Origin: JBBQXY01 sp051004815
GTDB lineage: Bacteria; Chloroflexota; Ktedonobacteria; Ktedonobacterales; Ktedonobacteraceae
DNA length: 11,820 nt
Assembly: GCA_051004815.1 (NCBI GenBank)
Contig: JBPCJY010000173.1
Location: 1-11,820, forward strand
Direction of reading: 5' to 3'
Under the pieces are notes generated by a model. It searched no databases. It was not told the DNA's origin and saw nothing but the letters and a program-made list of their open reading frames with translations. Both the position numbers and the translations under genes were made by a program. Shown one piece after another: positions 1-6,150 of this stretch. Every line of letters starts with the position of its first letter. The stretch's first letter is position 1.

Positions 1-23
1 CTGCGGCACCGACGGTGCCGCAG
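1..23. repeat. Perfect 10-bp stem-loop at the window edge
   Basis: CTGCGGCACC and GGTGCCGCAG are exact reverse complements separated by the three bases GAC. On the minus strand the hairpin starts 29 nt after the stop of the 53-532 gene, a fitting place for a terminator. Any T-tract that would prove intrinsic termination lies outside the window. It could equally be a dispersed intergenic palindrome. Confidence 0.5.
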
Positions 24-52
24 GGCTTGTTCGCAGGCGGTGCATTATTACT

Positions 53-532
53 TTATGCGACCTGGGGCATTAAGCGTTGCGAGCGCAGATGGACGTTTAT
101 GCTGCGACCGAGGTAGTTTCCCAGCGCGAGGGCGATGAAGGCGAAGTTAATTGGGCCGAAGCCTACGACAACGCCACTGTAGCGTAACACGATATAGATG
201 ATGATACGAGCGACCATCAGACCAAGCAGAACCATAACATAGCTCCAACCGCCGCGCTGGTACACCGCGTCCGTGTTGTGATCGCGCCATACTCGTACCA
301 CCTGGCCACTCATCAAACCGGTAAGAATGCCCACGACTCCTCCAACCACCACAAACACAATGCTATCCATACCTACCTGCCCGTTTATTACGATGATGGC
401 AAAGTAGATAGCCCCTATGATGGGTAGCAGGAAATCGCGATTGCTGACGAGTTGTTGCACACACTGTTTATAGCAGATATAGATGATGGCTGCGGCGATA
501 AGCACAATAGTTAGTAAAGTAGATTGGGTCAT
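53..532 (-). CDS. Small five-helix membrane protein, CcdC/DUF1453-like
   Basis: This is a 159-residue integral membrane protein of unknown function. Hydrophobic segments fall at about residues 5-20, 34-50, 55-76, 97-116 and 124-141. A short polar stretch between helices 3 and 4 carries GQVVRVWRD and a following RGG. A glycine-rich helix ending GLMSGQVVRVWRD, then a variable residue pair and an RGG turn, resembles my recollection of the DUF1453/CcdC-like family, but the assignment is tentative. I chose ATG 532 over a longer frame to 652 because AAAGAGGT sits 7 nt upstream of it and the 40 extra residues are polar and low in complexity. It is the last gene of the minus-strand group. A 201-bp gap with an inverted repeat separates it from the response regulator, so separate transcription is likely. 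The leader holds a (CAGA)4 tract and an A9 run. Confidence 0.75.
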   Translation of the reverse strand: MTQSTLLTIVLIAAAIIYICYKQCVQQLVSNRDFLLPIIGAIYFAIIVINGQVGMDSIVFVVVGGVVGILTGLMSGQVVRVWRDHNTDAVYQRGGWSYVMVLLGLMVARIIIYIVLRYSGVVVGFGPINFAFIALALGNYLGRSINVHLRSQRLMPQVA

Positions 533-546
533 GTTTTTTACCTCTT

Positions 547-588
547 TCTGTCTGTCTGTCTGTATGCATGATGAATGCGTTTTTTTTT
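547..588 (-). repeat. (CAGA)4 microsatellite and A9 run in a 5' leader
   Basis: On the plus strand TCTG occurs four times in tandem at 547-562, and nine T follow at 580-588. Read with the downstream gene (minus strand) these become A9 and then (CAGA)4, ending just before the AAAGAGGT ribosome binding site of the 53-532 gene. Changes in copy number would alter leader or promoter spacing but not the reading frame. Confidence 0.6.
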
Positions 589-677
589 CGGATGTGGAGC
601 GAAGTTCTGTATCATCGTTCCGACATTGGAAGTATAGTTGGGAACACGGCAAAAAGCGTCATGCTACAGTTGGAATG

Positions 678-712
678 CGGGTTGAGTTTTGCGGAAGGTG
701 TTTCTCAACCCG
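678..712. repeat. 9-bp inverted repeat downstream of the response regulator
   Basis: CGGGTTGAG (678-686) and CTCAACCCG (704-712) are perfect complements around a 17-nt loop. The element lies 22 nt past the stop codon of the response regulator, in a 201-bp gene-free stretch. With no T-run and a long loop it is a poor intrinsic terminator. It may fold in the 3' end of the transcript or serve as a protein-binding site. The only other signal in this gap is a weak TATACT -10-like box (minus strand, 631-636) without a convincing -35. Confidence 0.4.
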
Positions 713-733
713 TGGGTGGAAAGAGGTTTTTTG

Positions 734-1387
734 TTAGAAGCCCAGCTGGTGCGCCAGTATAACGGCATGGGCGCGGTCGCGTGCGCCGAGCTTGGAAAAG
801 ATATGGTTGATATGCGTCTTGACGGTGGCCTCACTGACAAAAAGTTCCGCGGCAATCTCGGTGTTGTTGCGCCCACGCACGACCAGTTGTAGCACGTCAC
901 GTTCACGTTCAGTCAAACCACTGCTATCCCCTTGCGTGTGTGCTGGTGTTGCTGTGGGGAGCGATAGTGCGGCTAACAATTGAGCAGCACTGGGAGTCTG
1001 GAGCACTACCTGACCACGCGCTACCGTGCGTACAGCAGAGCAGAGTTCTTCCGCGCTGCAATCCTTGAGTAAATAACCTGCCGCGCCCGCACGCAAGCCA
1101 TCTACCACTGTCTCCGGTGTATCATAGGTAGTTAGCAGGAGGATGCGAATGGCAGGATGTGTTTTGTGGATCGCTTCGGTAGCGGCAATACCGTCACGCA
1201 AGGGCATACGAATATCCATCAGCATCACATCGGGCTGTAGCGTTGTGGCCAGAGTAGTGGCGACCATGCCATCCTCGGCCTCGCCGACGACAATGATATC
1301 TGGTGCTGCTTCAAGGATGGTGCGCAGCCCTTCGCGTAAAAGCCGCTGGTCATCGGCCAGAGCTACGCGGATTTTCTGTTCACTCAC
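734..1387 (-). CDS. NarL/FixJ-family response regulator
   Basis: A 217-residue two-domain response regulator, presumably phosphorylated by the histidine kinase encoded just upstream and then binding DNA. The receiver domain (about residues 5-120) has the acidic pair D12/D13, phospho-acceptor D58 in VMLMDIRMP, T86/T87, and K108 in GYLLKD. A 35-residue linker follows, then a LuxR-type helix-turn-helix (about 157-217) with LTERERDVL and the recognition region SEATVKTHINHIFSKLG. Length and domain order are normal for the family. The start is GTG; GGAG lies 7 nt upstream, and the start codon overlaps the kinase stop by 8 nt (GTGAGTGA), which indicates translational coupling. Target genes cannot be read from the window. 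Family assignment is very sure; pairing with the kinase is nearly so. Confidence 0.95.
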   Translation of the reverse strand: MSEQKIRVALADDQRLLREGLRTILEAAPDIIVVGEAEDGMVATTLATTLQPDVMLMDIRMPLRDGIAATEAIHKTHPAIRILLLTTYDTPETVVDGLRAGAAGYLLKDCSAEELCSAVRTVARGQVVLQTPSAAQLLAALSLPTATPAHTQGDSSGLTERERDVLQLVVRGRNNTEIAAELFVSEATVKTHINHIFSKLGARDRAHAVILAHQLGF

Positions 1388-2678
1388 GGTGCATCTCCAG
1401 TGGTTGAGAGGTACGTGTGCTCTGCAAAGGCAAAGAAAGCGTTACCGCGAAGCCGCCTTCCGGTGGAGAACCTGTTTCTAATGAACCACCCAGGGCTTGC
1501 GCTCGTTCGCGCATACCGTGTAACCCCTGGTGGGAGCCATCGGTATTCTTGCTACTCCCTTGCCCATTATCAAGGACAGACAATGTCACGGCCTTTGCTT
1601 GCCAGCATAATGTGGCTTTTACCATGGTAGCGGCACCATGGCGATGGGCATTGGTGAGAGCTTCCTGTAAAGCGAACTGAAATGTTTCACCCTGCTTGTC
1701 ATTCATAATCGCGGGTGTTCCCTCTTCTTCAAACACGCAGCGTATACCGGTACGCTCGCTGAAGCGTTCCATCATGGCCTGTAATCGTGTACCCATGTCC
1801 CCAAGCGAGGCAGGTGACAGAGCAGTTTCACGCAAGAGGCCCACGACACGGCGGCTCTCGGCAATACTATCGCGCAGGAGCGAGGCCATGTCGTCTAGCT
1901 TCGTCGCCAGTTTCTCAGGATTGTGCAGCACCAATTGGCGTGCCGCTTGCACTTGAATGGAGAGAATGGTCAGCGTATGAGCAAGTACATCATGGATATC
2001 GCGTGCAATTCGCGCACGCTCACGCGCCGTCGCGAGTTCCTCTGTGCGTGCAATCTGCGCCCGCAATTGAGCCTGTACCAGTTGCAATTGTACGATGAGC
2101 AGGTGCCGCGCCCGGCGCGTCCAGGCGACCCAGCCGATGGCCATAACAATGAGCAGTGGCGACAGTGTGCTCAATGTCGCGCCGATAATATGTGTCTTAG
2201 CAACATTGCCAACGTGATGTGTCACTGCTAAGGCAATTATTGGTATGACTATCATCAGGCATGCCCAACGCAGTGGAAAGCGATAAATGGCATAGCCGCA
2301 GAGGGCATATAGTCCCAGATCGCCCCAATTCCCACTAAAGAACAGATCGAGCAGTATGCTGAGAACAACGAGTACCGCATAGTAGGCGAGAATCGTCGGT
2401 ACATGCACCGACTTGTGCGCCAGGAAAAAGGCTACAGCACTGATGAGAAACAAGCTTTCAACCATGAGCAGTGTTACAAGCGGACCATGCTGTAAATTGA
2501 AGACGATAAGCAATGCCCAGGCCACAAACAGTGTGTCTGCCGCGATAATAATACTACCCGTCAGTATTTTAGGTGCGCTGCCGAGCAGCACCAGTTCGCC
2601 AAAAAATCCGCGTACTCCGCGCTGCTTTTTATCGCTCGGAGCCAGAGCGAATATTTTGACCTCTGGTGATGTCATCAT
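1380..2678 (-). CDS. Membrane sensor histidine kinase, HisKA_3 (NarX/LiaS type)
   Basis: A 432-residue sensor kinase. About six hydrophobic segments between residues 42 and 187 (42-62, 66-87, 93-113, 119-133, 138-153, 163-187) form an intramembrane sensor with little extracellular sequence. The dimerisation/phospho-transfer helix carries ERARIARDIHDVLAH with phospho-acceptor H229. The ATP-binding domain has the N-box residue N343 (LQEALTNAHRH), the G1 box LDNGQG (369-374) and the G2-like GLHGMRERAQALGG (385-398). It is a class that pairs with NarL-type regulators, consistent with the next gene. ATG 2678 begins 1 nt after the stop of the HIT gene; a second ATG follows immediately. The lack of an extracytoplasmic sensing domain suggests that it detects membrane state or works with a partner; the signal is unknown. 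Confidence 0.95.
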   Translation of the reverse strand: MMTSPEVKIFALAPSDKKQRGVRGFFGELVLLGSAPKILTGSIIIAADTLFVAWALLIVFNLQHGPLVTLLMVESLFLISAVAFFLAHKSVHVPTILAYYAVLVVLSILLDLFFSGNWGDLGLYALCGYAIYRFPLRWACLMIVIPIIALAVTHHVGNVAKTHIIGATLSTLSPLLIVMAIGWVAWTRRARHLLIVQLQLVQAQLRAQIARTEELATARERARIARDIHDVLAHTLTILSIQVQAARQLVLHNPEKLATKLDDMASLLRDSIAESRRVVGLLRETALSPASLGDMGTRLQAMMERFSERTGIRCVFEEEGTPAIMNDKQGETFQFALQEALTNAHRHGAATMVKATLCWQAKAVTLSVLDNGQGSSKNTDGSHQGLHGMRERAQALGGSLETGSPPEGGFAVTLSLPLQSTRTSQPLEMHRE

Positions 2679-2679
2679 C

Positions 2680-3180
2680 TTAGGAGCCTTCTTTGACAGC
2701 CTCTATCGCCTGTTTCAATTGTTGGTACACAGCGTCCAGATGTTCCGGCATGACTTTGATGTCGGCAAGCACCGGCATGAAATTGGTGTCACCTTGCCAG
2801 CGTGGCACAATATGGAAATGCATATGTTCCGCGTATCCGGCTCCCGCGACCTTGCCTTCGTTGATGCCCATATTGAAGCCGTCGGGGTTCATGGCGAGAC
2901 GGAGTGCGCGTAGGGCGAGCTGGGCCTGCGCCATCAGTTCAGCAAGTGTGGCGGCATCCAGCCCCTCAATGCTGGCAACATGCTCATACGGTGCGACCAT
3001 GAGATGCCCATTACTATAGGGATAGAGATTAAGCATCATAAAACAACGCTCACCGCGATAGAGTATATGATACTCTTCATCGCGCTGTGCAGCTGGTTGG
3101 GTACAGAAAATGCACCCTGGTGGTGGTGGTGTTTTCGGCGCGATAAAGGCCATGCGCCACGGTGCCCATAAATTTTCCAT
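2680..3180 (-). CDS. HIT-family nucleotide hydrolase/phosphorylase (Rv2613c-like)
   Basis: A 166-residue histidine-triad protein, expected to be cytoplasmic and to act on dinucleoside polyphosphates or nucleoside monophosphate conjugates. The triad HMHFHIV lies at residues 119-125 (H119, H121, H123), within EHMHFHIVPRWQGD. The N-terminus MENLWAPWRM and the C23/C26 pair (GCIFC), a probable half of a zinc site, are typical of one HIT branch. NLYPYSNGHLMVAPYEHV and PRWQGDTNF resemble the mycobacterial Ap4A phosphorylase Rv2613c, so Ap4A or a related alarmone is the likeliest substrate; this is family inference. I start at ATG 3180, not six codons earlier, because the family begins MENLWAPWR and an extended -10 box lies exactly where a leaderless mRNA would need it. 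The stop is 1 nt from the kinase start, so the HIT gene leads the two-component operon. Confidence 0.92.
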   Translation of the reverse strand: MENLWAPWRMAFIAPKTPPPPGCIFCTQPAAQRDEEYHILYRGERCFMMLNLYPYSNGHLMVAPYEHVASIEGLDAATLAELMAQAQLALRALRLAMNPDGFNMGINEGKVAGAGYAEHMHFHIVPRWQGDTNFMPVLADIKVMPEHLDAVYQQLKQAIEAVKEGS

Positions 3181-3186
3181 GGCAAA

Positions 3187-3195
3187 AGTATAGCA
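3187..3195 (-). promoter_or_regulatory. Extended -10 promoter giving a leaderless HIT mRNA
   Basis: On the minus strand TGC-TATACT ends 6 nt before the ATG at 3180, so the usual start point (7 nt past the box) is the A of ATG. No Shine-Dalgarno sequence precedes the ATG, and the matching -35 position has no good hexamer. The layout parallels that before the ABC ATPase gene. Confidence 0.55.
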
Positions 3196-3232
3196 CAAAT
3201 GATGGAGGCCGAGTAGGGGGAATTCTTACGCC

Positions 3233-3607
3233 CTACACGAGAGAAGTCTCTGGCAGTTCCACCCATTTTTCTGCCCATTTTTGGATAGCCTGGACGACGG
3301 GTTCGAGGGCGCGTCCCTTTTCGGTTAGTTGGTACTCGACGCGCACGGGGATTTGTGGATAGACGATGCGCTCGATGATGCCTTCGATCTCCAGTTCGCG
3401 TAACCGGTCGCTGAGCACACGGTCGGAGAGGCCCTCGACCCGTGTAGTTAACTCGCAAAAACGGCGCGGCCCTTCCAATAAAGCATAAAGGAGTAGCCCC
3501 GTCCAGCGTTTACCAAGTAATTGTATCGCGTGTTCGTAGCGCGGACAAATGCTCTCGGATGATGGTAGTTGTGTCATGTCTGTTGGTGTTATCGGCTTCG
3601 TTGCCAT
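3233..3607 (-). CDS. HxlR-family winged-helix transcriptional regulator
   Basis: A 124-residue MarR/HxlR-like dimeric regulator. The core runs from CPRYEHAIQLLGKRWT (C21) through the helix-turn-helix (about 40-75, with FCELTTRVEGLSDRVLSDRL) to the wing (about 80-95, VRVEYQLTEKG). C21 is the conserved N-terminal cysteine that senses electrophiles or oxidants in HypR/QorR-type members; whether it does so here is inference. Length is normal. I use ATG 3607, which has a modest GGCAGG ribosome binding site; a second in-frame ATG at 3577 is possible. HxlR regulators usually repress themselves or a neighbour, and a palindrome in this gene's own leader fits that. The HIT gene starts 52 nt downstream on the same strand, but with its own promoter. 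A second C51 lies in the recognition region. Confidence 0.93.
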   Translation of the reverse strand: MATKPITPTDMTQLPSSESICPRYEHAIQLLGKRWTGLLLYALLEGPRRFCELTTRVEGLSDRVLSDRLRELEIEGIIERIVYPQIPVRVEYQLTEKGRALEPVVQAIQKWAEKWVELPETSLV

Positions 3608-3646
3608 ATGTGCCTGCCATTCCTGGTCGTGATGAACTAGAAAGGA

Positions 3647-3660
3647 AATTTACGTATATT
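3647..3660. promoter_or_regulatory. Candidate operator palindrome in the HxlR leader
   Basis: AATTTACGTATATT matches its own reverse complement at 12 of 14 positions around a perfect TACGTA core. It lies just downstream of the predicted start point of the HxlR gene, where a bound autorepressor would block transcription. Short AT-rich palindromes occur by chance, so this is tentative. Confidence 0.35.
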
Positions 3661-3671
3661 ATGTTGAGTCT

Positions 3672-3700
3672 AGTATACCATGATTCTTAATCTAAGGCAA
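3672..3700 (-). promoter_or_regulatory. Promoter of the HxlR regulator
   Basis: Reading the minus strand, TTGCCT (3695-3700) and TATACT (3672-3677) are separated by 17 nt, and the -10 is preceded by TGG, giving an extended -10. Transcription would start near 3665, leaving a leader of about 58 nt before the ATG at 3607. Confidence 0.7.
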
Positions 3701-3733
3701 GAGATGCTGCTTACAAAGAGTAAGTGAAGCCCT

Positions 3734-3764
3734 ATCTTGAACAAATCTTGAACCTTTCTAAACC
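3734..3764 (+). promoter_or_regulatory. 11-bp-spaced direct repeats upstream of the 3888 gene
   Basis: ATCTTGAAC occurs at 3734-3742 and again at 3745-3753, exactly one helical turn (11 bp) apart. A degenerate third copy, TTCTAAACC (3756-3764, 6 of 9 matching), keeps the same phase. The array ends about 45 bp before the -35 box at 3810. Direct repeats in 11-bp phase are the usual layout for OmpR/SARP-type activators. The rest of the 280-bp intergenic stretch (3608-3887) holds the two promoters described and nothing else I can name. Confidence 0.4.
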
Positions 3765-3809
3765 TTTTGCTTAGTTCTAATGGGTAAAATAGGACTGTTG
3801 CCACGATAG

Positions 3810-3838
3810 GTGACAAGATACAAGAAAACACATATACT
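3810..3838 (+). promoter_or_regulatory. Promoter of the anchored exported protein
   Basis: GTGACA (3810-3815), a 17-nt spacer, and TATACT (3833-3838) give a good vegetative-type promoter. The start point would be near 3845, with a leader of about 43 nt containing AGGAGA at 3874-3879 before the ATG at 3888. Confidence 0.65.
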
Positions 3839-3887
3839 TTACCACAGCACATTTTCTGAAAAAGAAAGTATACAGGAGAATTTACTG

Positions 3888-4364
3888 ATGAGTAGACGCT
3901 TACTCTACATTATTGTTGGGGCTATCGTAGTGGTGGTATTAGCCATTGGCGTTGGCGTTTTTGTGGTGCTGCCATCGGTCACATCGGCAAACAATAGCGC
4001 GACATCTACGCCTACCCCTATCGTTTCGGCAACGACGACGACTAAGGCTAACGGGGTAAACAAAACCCTCAAGCAGTATGCACCTGCCATTAAGACGCAG
4101 ATTGCCCAGGGTTTGAAGGTGACTCCCAATCAACTAACCACGGACTTAAAGGCAGGAAAGACGTTGAGCGATATCGCGACCGCGCAGAATGTCTCTGCCA
4201 CCCAGTTACAAACACTTGTCGGTACCGCCCTCCAGAGCGGACTAAAACCTGCCGTTGACGCCGGAACCTTGACCCAAAAACAGGTTGATCGCCTGGTCAA
4301 GCATTATCAAAGCGATCCAACGTTATTGGATAAACTGCTCATGAATGCTAAAACCACGGCCTGA
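3888..4364 (+). CDS. N-terminally membrane-anchored exported protein of unknown function
   Basis: A 158-residue protein with one strong N-terminal hydrophobic helix (about residues 5-28) after MSRR, hence probably an uncleaved signal anchor with the rest outside the cytoplasm. A Ser/Thr/Ala/Pro-rich linker (29-55) leads to a helical domain (58-150). That domain holds pairs of short motifs, VTPNQLTTDLKAGKTLSDIA and VSATQLQTLVGTALQSGL, followed by AGTLTQKQVDRL. This alternation of a 'GKTLSDIA' turn with 'xxxQLxxxL' helices recalls helical repeats in many exported proteins of Ktedonobacteria and actinobacteria, but I cannot name a function. I chose ATG 3888 over an earlier in-frame ATG at 3810 because AGGAGA precedes it at good distance and 3810 overlaps the promoter. 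The ABC ATPase gene begins 49 nt further on, with its own promoter-like box. Confidence 0.85.
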   Translation: MSRRLLYIIVGAIVVVVLAIGVGVFVVLPSVTSANNSATSTPTPIVSATTTTKANGVNKTLKQYAPAIKTQIAQGLKVTPNQLTTDLKAGKTLSDIATAQNVSATQLQTLVGTALQSGLKPAVDAGTLTQKQVDRLVKHYQSDPTLLDKLLMNAKTTA

Positions 4365-4398
4365 CATGTGTGTCCCTCGTGTGCGCTACTACAGAATG

Positions 4399-4407
4399 TG
4401 CTAGACT
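4399..4407 (+). promoter_or_regulatory. Extended -10 box giving a leaderless ABC ATPase mRNA
   Basis: TGC-TAGACT ends 6 nt before ATG 4414, putting the expected start point on the A of the start codon. No ribosome binding site is visible upstream. The string TGTGCTAGACT differs by one base from TGTGCTATACT before the HIT gene, at the same distance from its ATG. Confidence 0.5.
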
Positions 4408-4413
4408 GTGCCT

Positions 4414-5550
4414 ATGCTAATAGCGCAACTTGATACACATCTGAGTGCTTTTCACCTGAAGCTAAGCTTTGCGGCTGAGGTCGGCAAAACGACTGTTTTG
4501 CTGGGGGAGAGTGGCGCGGGCAAAAGCACGGTCTTACGGCTGTTGGCTGGACTGCTGCACCCCGAACGAGGCCATATCGCTCTGGAAGACACCACGTACT
4601 TTGATAGTGAACGGCATATTATGGTGCCGCCGCAGGAGCGACCCTTTGGCTACGTTTTCCAGGATTACGCCCTGTTCCCTCATCTGAGCGTGTTTGAAAA
4701 CGTGGCATTCGGGTTGCGAGCACAACGTCTCTCGCACTCGGTCATACAGCAACGGGTTGGTGAGGCGTTGGAACGGGTACATCTGGTGGGAATGGACAAG
4801 CGTCGTCCGGCCCAACTTTCCGGTGGTCAGCAGCAACGCGTCGCCATTGCCCGCGCCCTGGCTTTACAGCCGCAACTGTTGTTGTTGGACGAGCCACTGT
4901 CCGCCCTGGATGTGCAGACGCGGCGCGAGGTGCGGCAAGAATTGCGCCACATCCTGGCAAATGTAGCACTCACGACGGTACTGGTCACTCACCAATATCT
5001 GGATGCTTTGCTCTTTGGAGACTCAATTCTCGTACTTGACGATGGTCAGGTCATTCAGCAGGGGAGCCAGCGCGATCTGCTGGAACACCCACGCTCATCC
5101 TATGTGGCTGAACTGATGGGTATGAATTTCTTTCGTGGGCGCGTGATGAGCTGCGAGGCGCAGGCTCTCTGCACCATTCAATTGCACAATGGGGCGTCTC
5201 CCATCGAGGTCACGGCTGCGTTAGACAATACGAGGGAGAAGGTGCCGGAGGCGAGCGACGAAGCCTTTATCGTGGTTGATCCACGCAGCGTGACCTTGTA
5301 TCAGCTGCCACCCGATAGCTCCGCTCGCAATATCTTTCATGGTGAGGTGGTGCAAATCTTGCCCATGGCAGCCTATGCCAGCGATGGTGGGCGTCGTGAT
5401 GGGAGAGTGCGTGTCAGCATTATGCTGGATGCCGCTACTCCGCCGCTAACGGCTGAAATCACCGAGGCATCAGCGGCTCGTATGGCCTTGCATGAGGGCA
5501 AGACCGTGTATGCTACTTTTAAAGCCACAGAGGCCAAAGCCTATACTTGA
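4414..5550 (+). CDS. ABC transporter ATP-binding protein, ModC/CysA type with TOBE domain
   Basis: A 378-residue ATPase subunit of an importer of the molybdate/sulfate/iron/thiosulfate class. It shows Walker A GESGAGKST (31-39), Q-loop VFQDYALFPH (Q83), signature LSGGQQQRVAIARAL (from 135), Walker B LLLLDEPLSALD (155-166) and the switch H193 (LVTHQ), so it should be active. Residues about 240-378 form the C-terminal regulatory region, with a TOBE-like stretch from about 304 (ARNIFHGEVVQI). The segment DSERHIMVPPQERPFGYVFQD most resembles ModC and its relatives, which makes molybdate or another oxyanion the best guess; iron (FbpC) or sulfate cannot be excluded. No permease or solute-binding gene lies on either side, so it is an orphan within the window. 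A GTG two codons upstream is an alternative start; I prefer ATG 4414 because of the leaderless promoter layout. It ends 20 nt from the convergent 5571-6068 gene with no terminator visible. Confidence 0.92.
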   Translation: MLIAQLDTHLSAFHLKLSFAAEVGKTTVLLGESGAGKSTVLRLLAGLLHPERGHIALEDTTYFDSERHIMVPPQERPFGYVFQDYALFPHLSVFENVAFGLRAQRLSHSVIQQRVGEALERVHLVGMDKRRPAQLSGGQQQRVAIARALALQPQLLLLDEPLSALDVQTRREVRQELRHILANVALTTVLVTHQYLDALLFGDSILVLDDGQVIQQGSQRDLLEHPRSSYVAELMGMNFFRGRVMSCEAQALCTIQLHNGASPIEVTAALDNTREKVPEASDEAFIVVDPRSVTLYQLPPDSSARNIFHGEVVQILPMAAYASDGGRRDGRVRVSIMLDAATPPLTAEITEASAARMALHEGKTVYATFKATEAKAYT

Positions 5551-5570
5551 TGGTTTATAAAGGGCCAGGG

Positions 5571-6068
5571 CTATTCGTGGACGGTTTCGCTCTGCCATTG
5601 GCACGTTTCTGGTATGGCTTGCTGCAAGTTTTTAGCCAGAGCATCAATATCTGTGACATCGTCACGGTAGACGGCCCAGGCTTTAGGTTTCTCCTGGGGG
5701 TTCGCAGGTTGGCGATAGACGATGAGGCTGATGCGCTTGCCATTAGGGAAAAATTCCTCTTTCACACGCTTCAGGTGTTCCCAGCGCACCTCGATCACTT
5801 CGCCATTCTTGCTCCGTTTGATCAATGCCTCCTGCCCCAATTCAATGGTAAAAGGTATCGGCGCGATGATGCGCAAATAGAGAACAAAGCCGAAAATAAA
5901 CATGATTGCCACTATCGTGCTGCCTATCGCCGACGCCCCCTGGTGAATAGCGATCCAGAGCACCAGGATAGTGAGGCCGATGACGCCAAGTATTGTCCCG
6001 ACGCGTTTGAGAGGGCTGATTCCTGGCCCAATAAAGACGTTCTCTTGTGCCGTTGAAGATGATGCCAT
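5571..6068 (-). CDS. Two-helix membrane protein with PH-like soluble domain
   Basis: A 165-residue protein of unknown function. A short polar N-terminus (1-20) precedes a helical hairpin in the membrane (about 23-41 and 48-66). A soluble domain of about 85 residues follows, starting IPFTIELGQEALIKRSKNGEVIEVRWEHL. The alternation of strands, the 'IEVRWEHLKRV' element, a basic turn (PNGKRISLIVYR), WAVYRDDV and a final amphipathic helix (DIDALAKNLQQAI) match the style of bacterial PH-domain (YcxB/bPH) membrane proteins. This is a fold-level guess, not a motif identification. The ATG has GGGAG 6 nt upstream. The gene follows the nucleosidase-WD40 gene by 82 nt on the same strand but has its own promoter, so it may or may not belong functionally to the WD40 pair. 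Confidence 0.8.
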   Translation of the reverse strand: MASSSTAQENVFIGPGISPLKRVGTILGVIGLTILVLWIAIHQGASAIGSTIVAIMFIFGFVLYLRIIAPIPFTIELGQEALIKRSKNGEVIEVRWEHLKRVKEEFFPNGKRISLIVYRQPANPQEKPKAWAVYRDDVTDIDALAKNLQQAIPETCQWQSETVHE

Positions 6069-6109
6069 ACCATGCTCCCTACCAAAAAACTGCTATGTAT
6101 CTATACCGT

Positions 6110-6138
6110 ATTGTAGCAAGAGCGAGGAGGCATTGCAA
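6110..6138 (-). promoter_or_regulatory. Promoter of the PH-like membrane protein
   Basis: On the minus strand TTGCAA (6133-6138), a 17-nt spacer ending TGC, and TACAAT (6110-6115) form an extended -10 promoter. The predicted start point is near 6103, giving a leader of about 35 nt. It lies wholly within the 82-bp gap after the nucleosidase-WD40 gene. Confidence 0.65.
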
Positions 6139-6150
6139 GAACATAGGTGT

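Noticed and set aside
533..652. N-terminal extension of the 53-532 membrane protein
   Set aside because: The extension translates leader DNA containing the CAGA and A9 tracts; AAAGAGGT supports the internal ATG at 532.
3117..3131. GGT trinucleotide run
   Set aside because: It encodes the four prolines before GCIFC in the HIT protein and needs no other explanation.
3810..3887. Longer version of the exported protein starting at 3810
   Set aside because: The extra 26 residues are polar and overlap a good promoter, and the ATG at 3888 has a proper AGGAGA site.
5531..5570. Terminator between the convergent ABC ATPase and PH-like genes
   Set aside because: Only a 4-bp AGGC/GCCT pairing is seen and there is no T-run on either strand.
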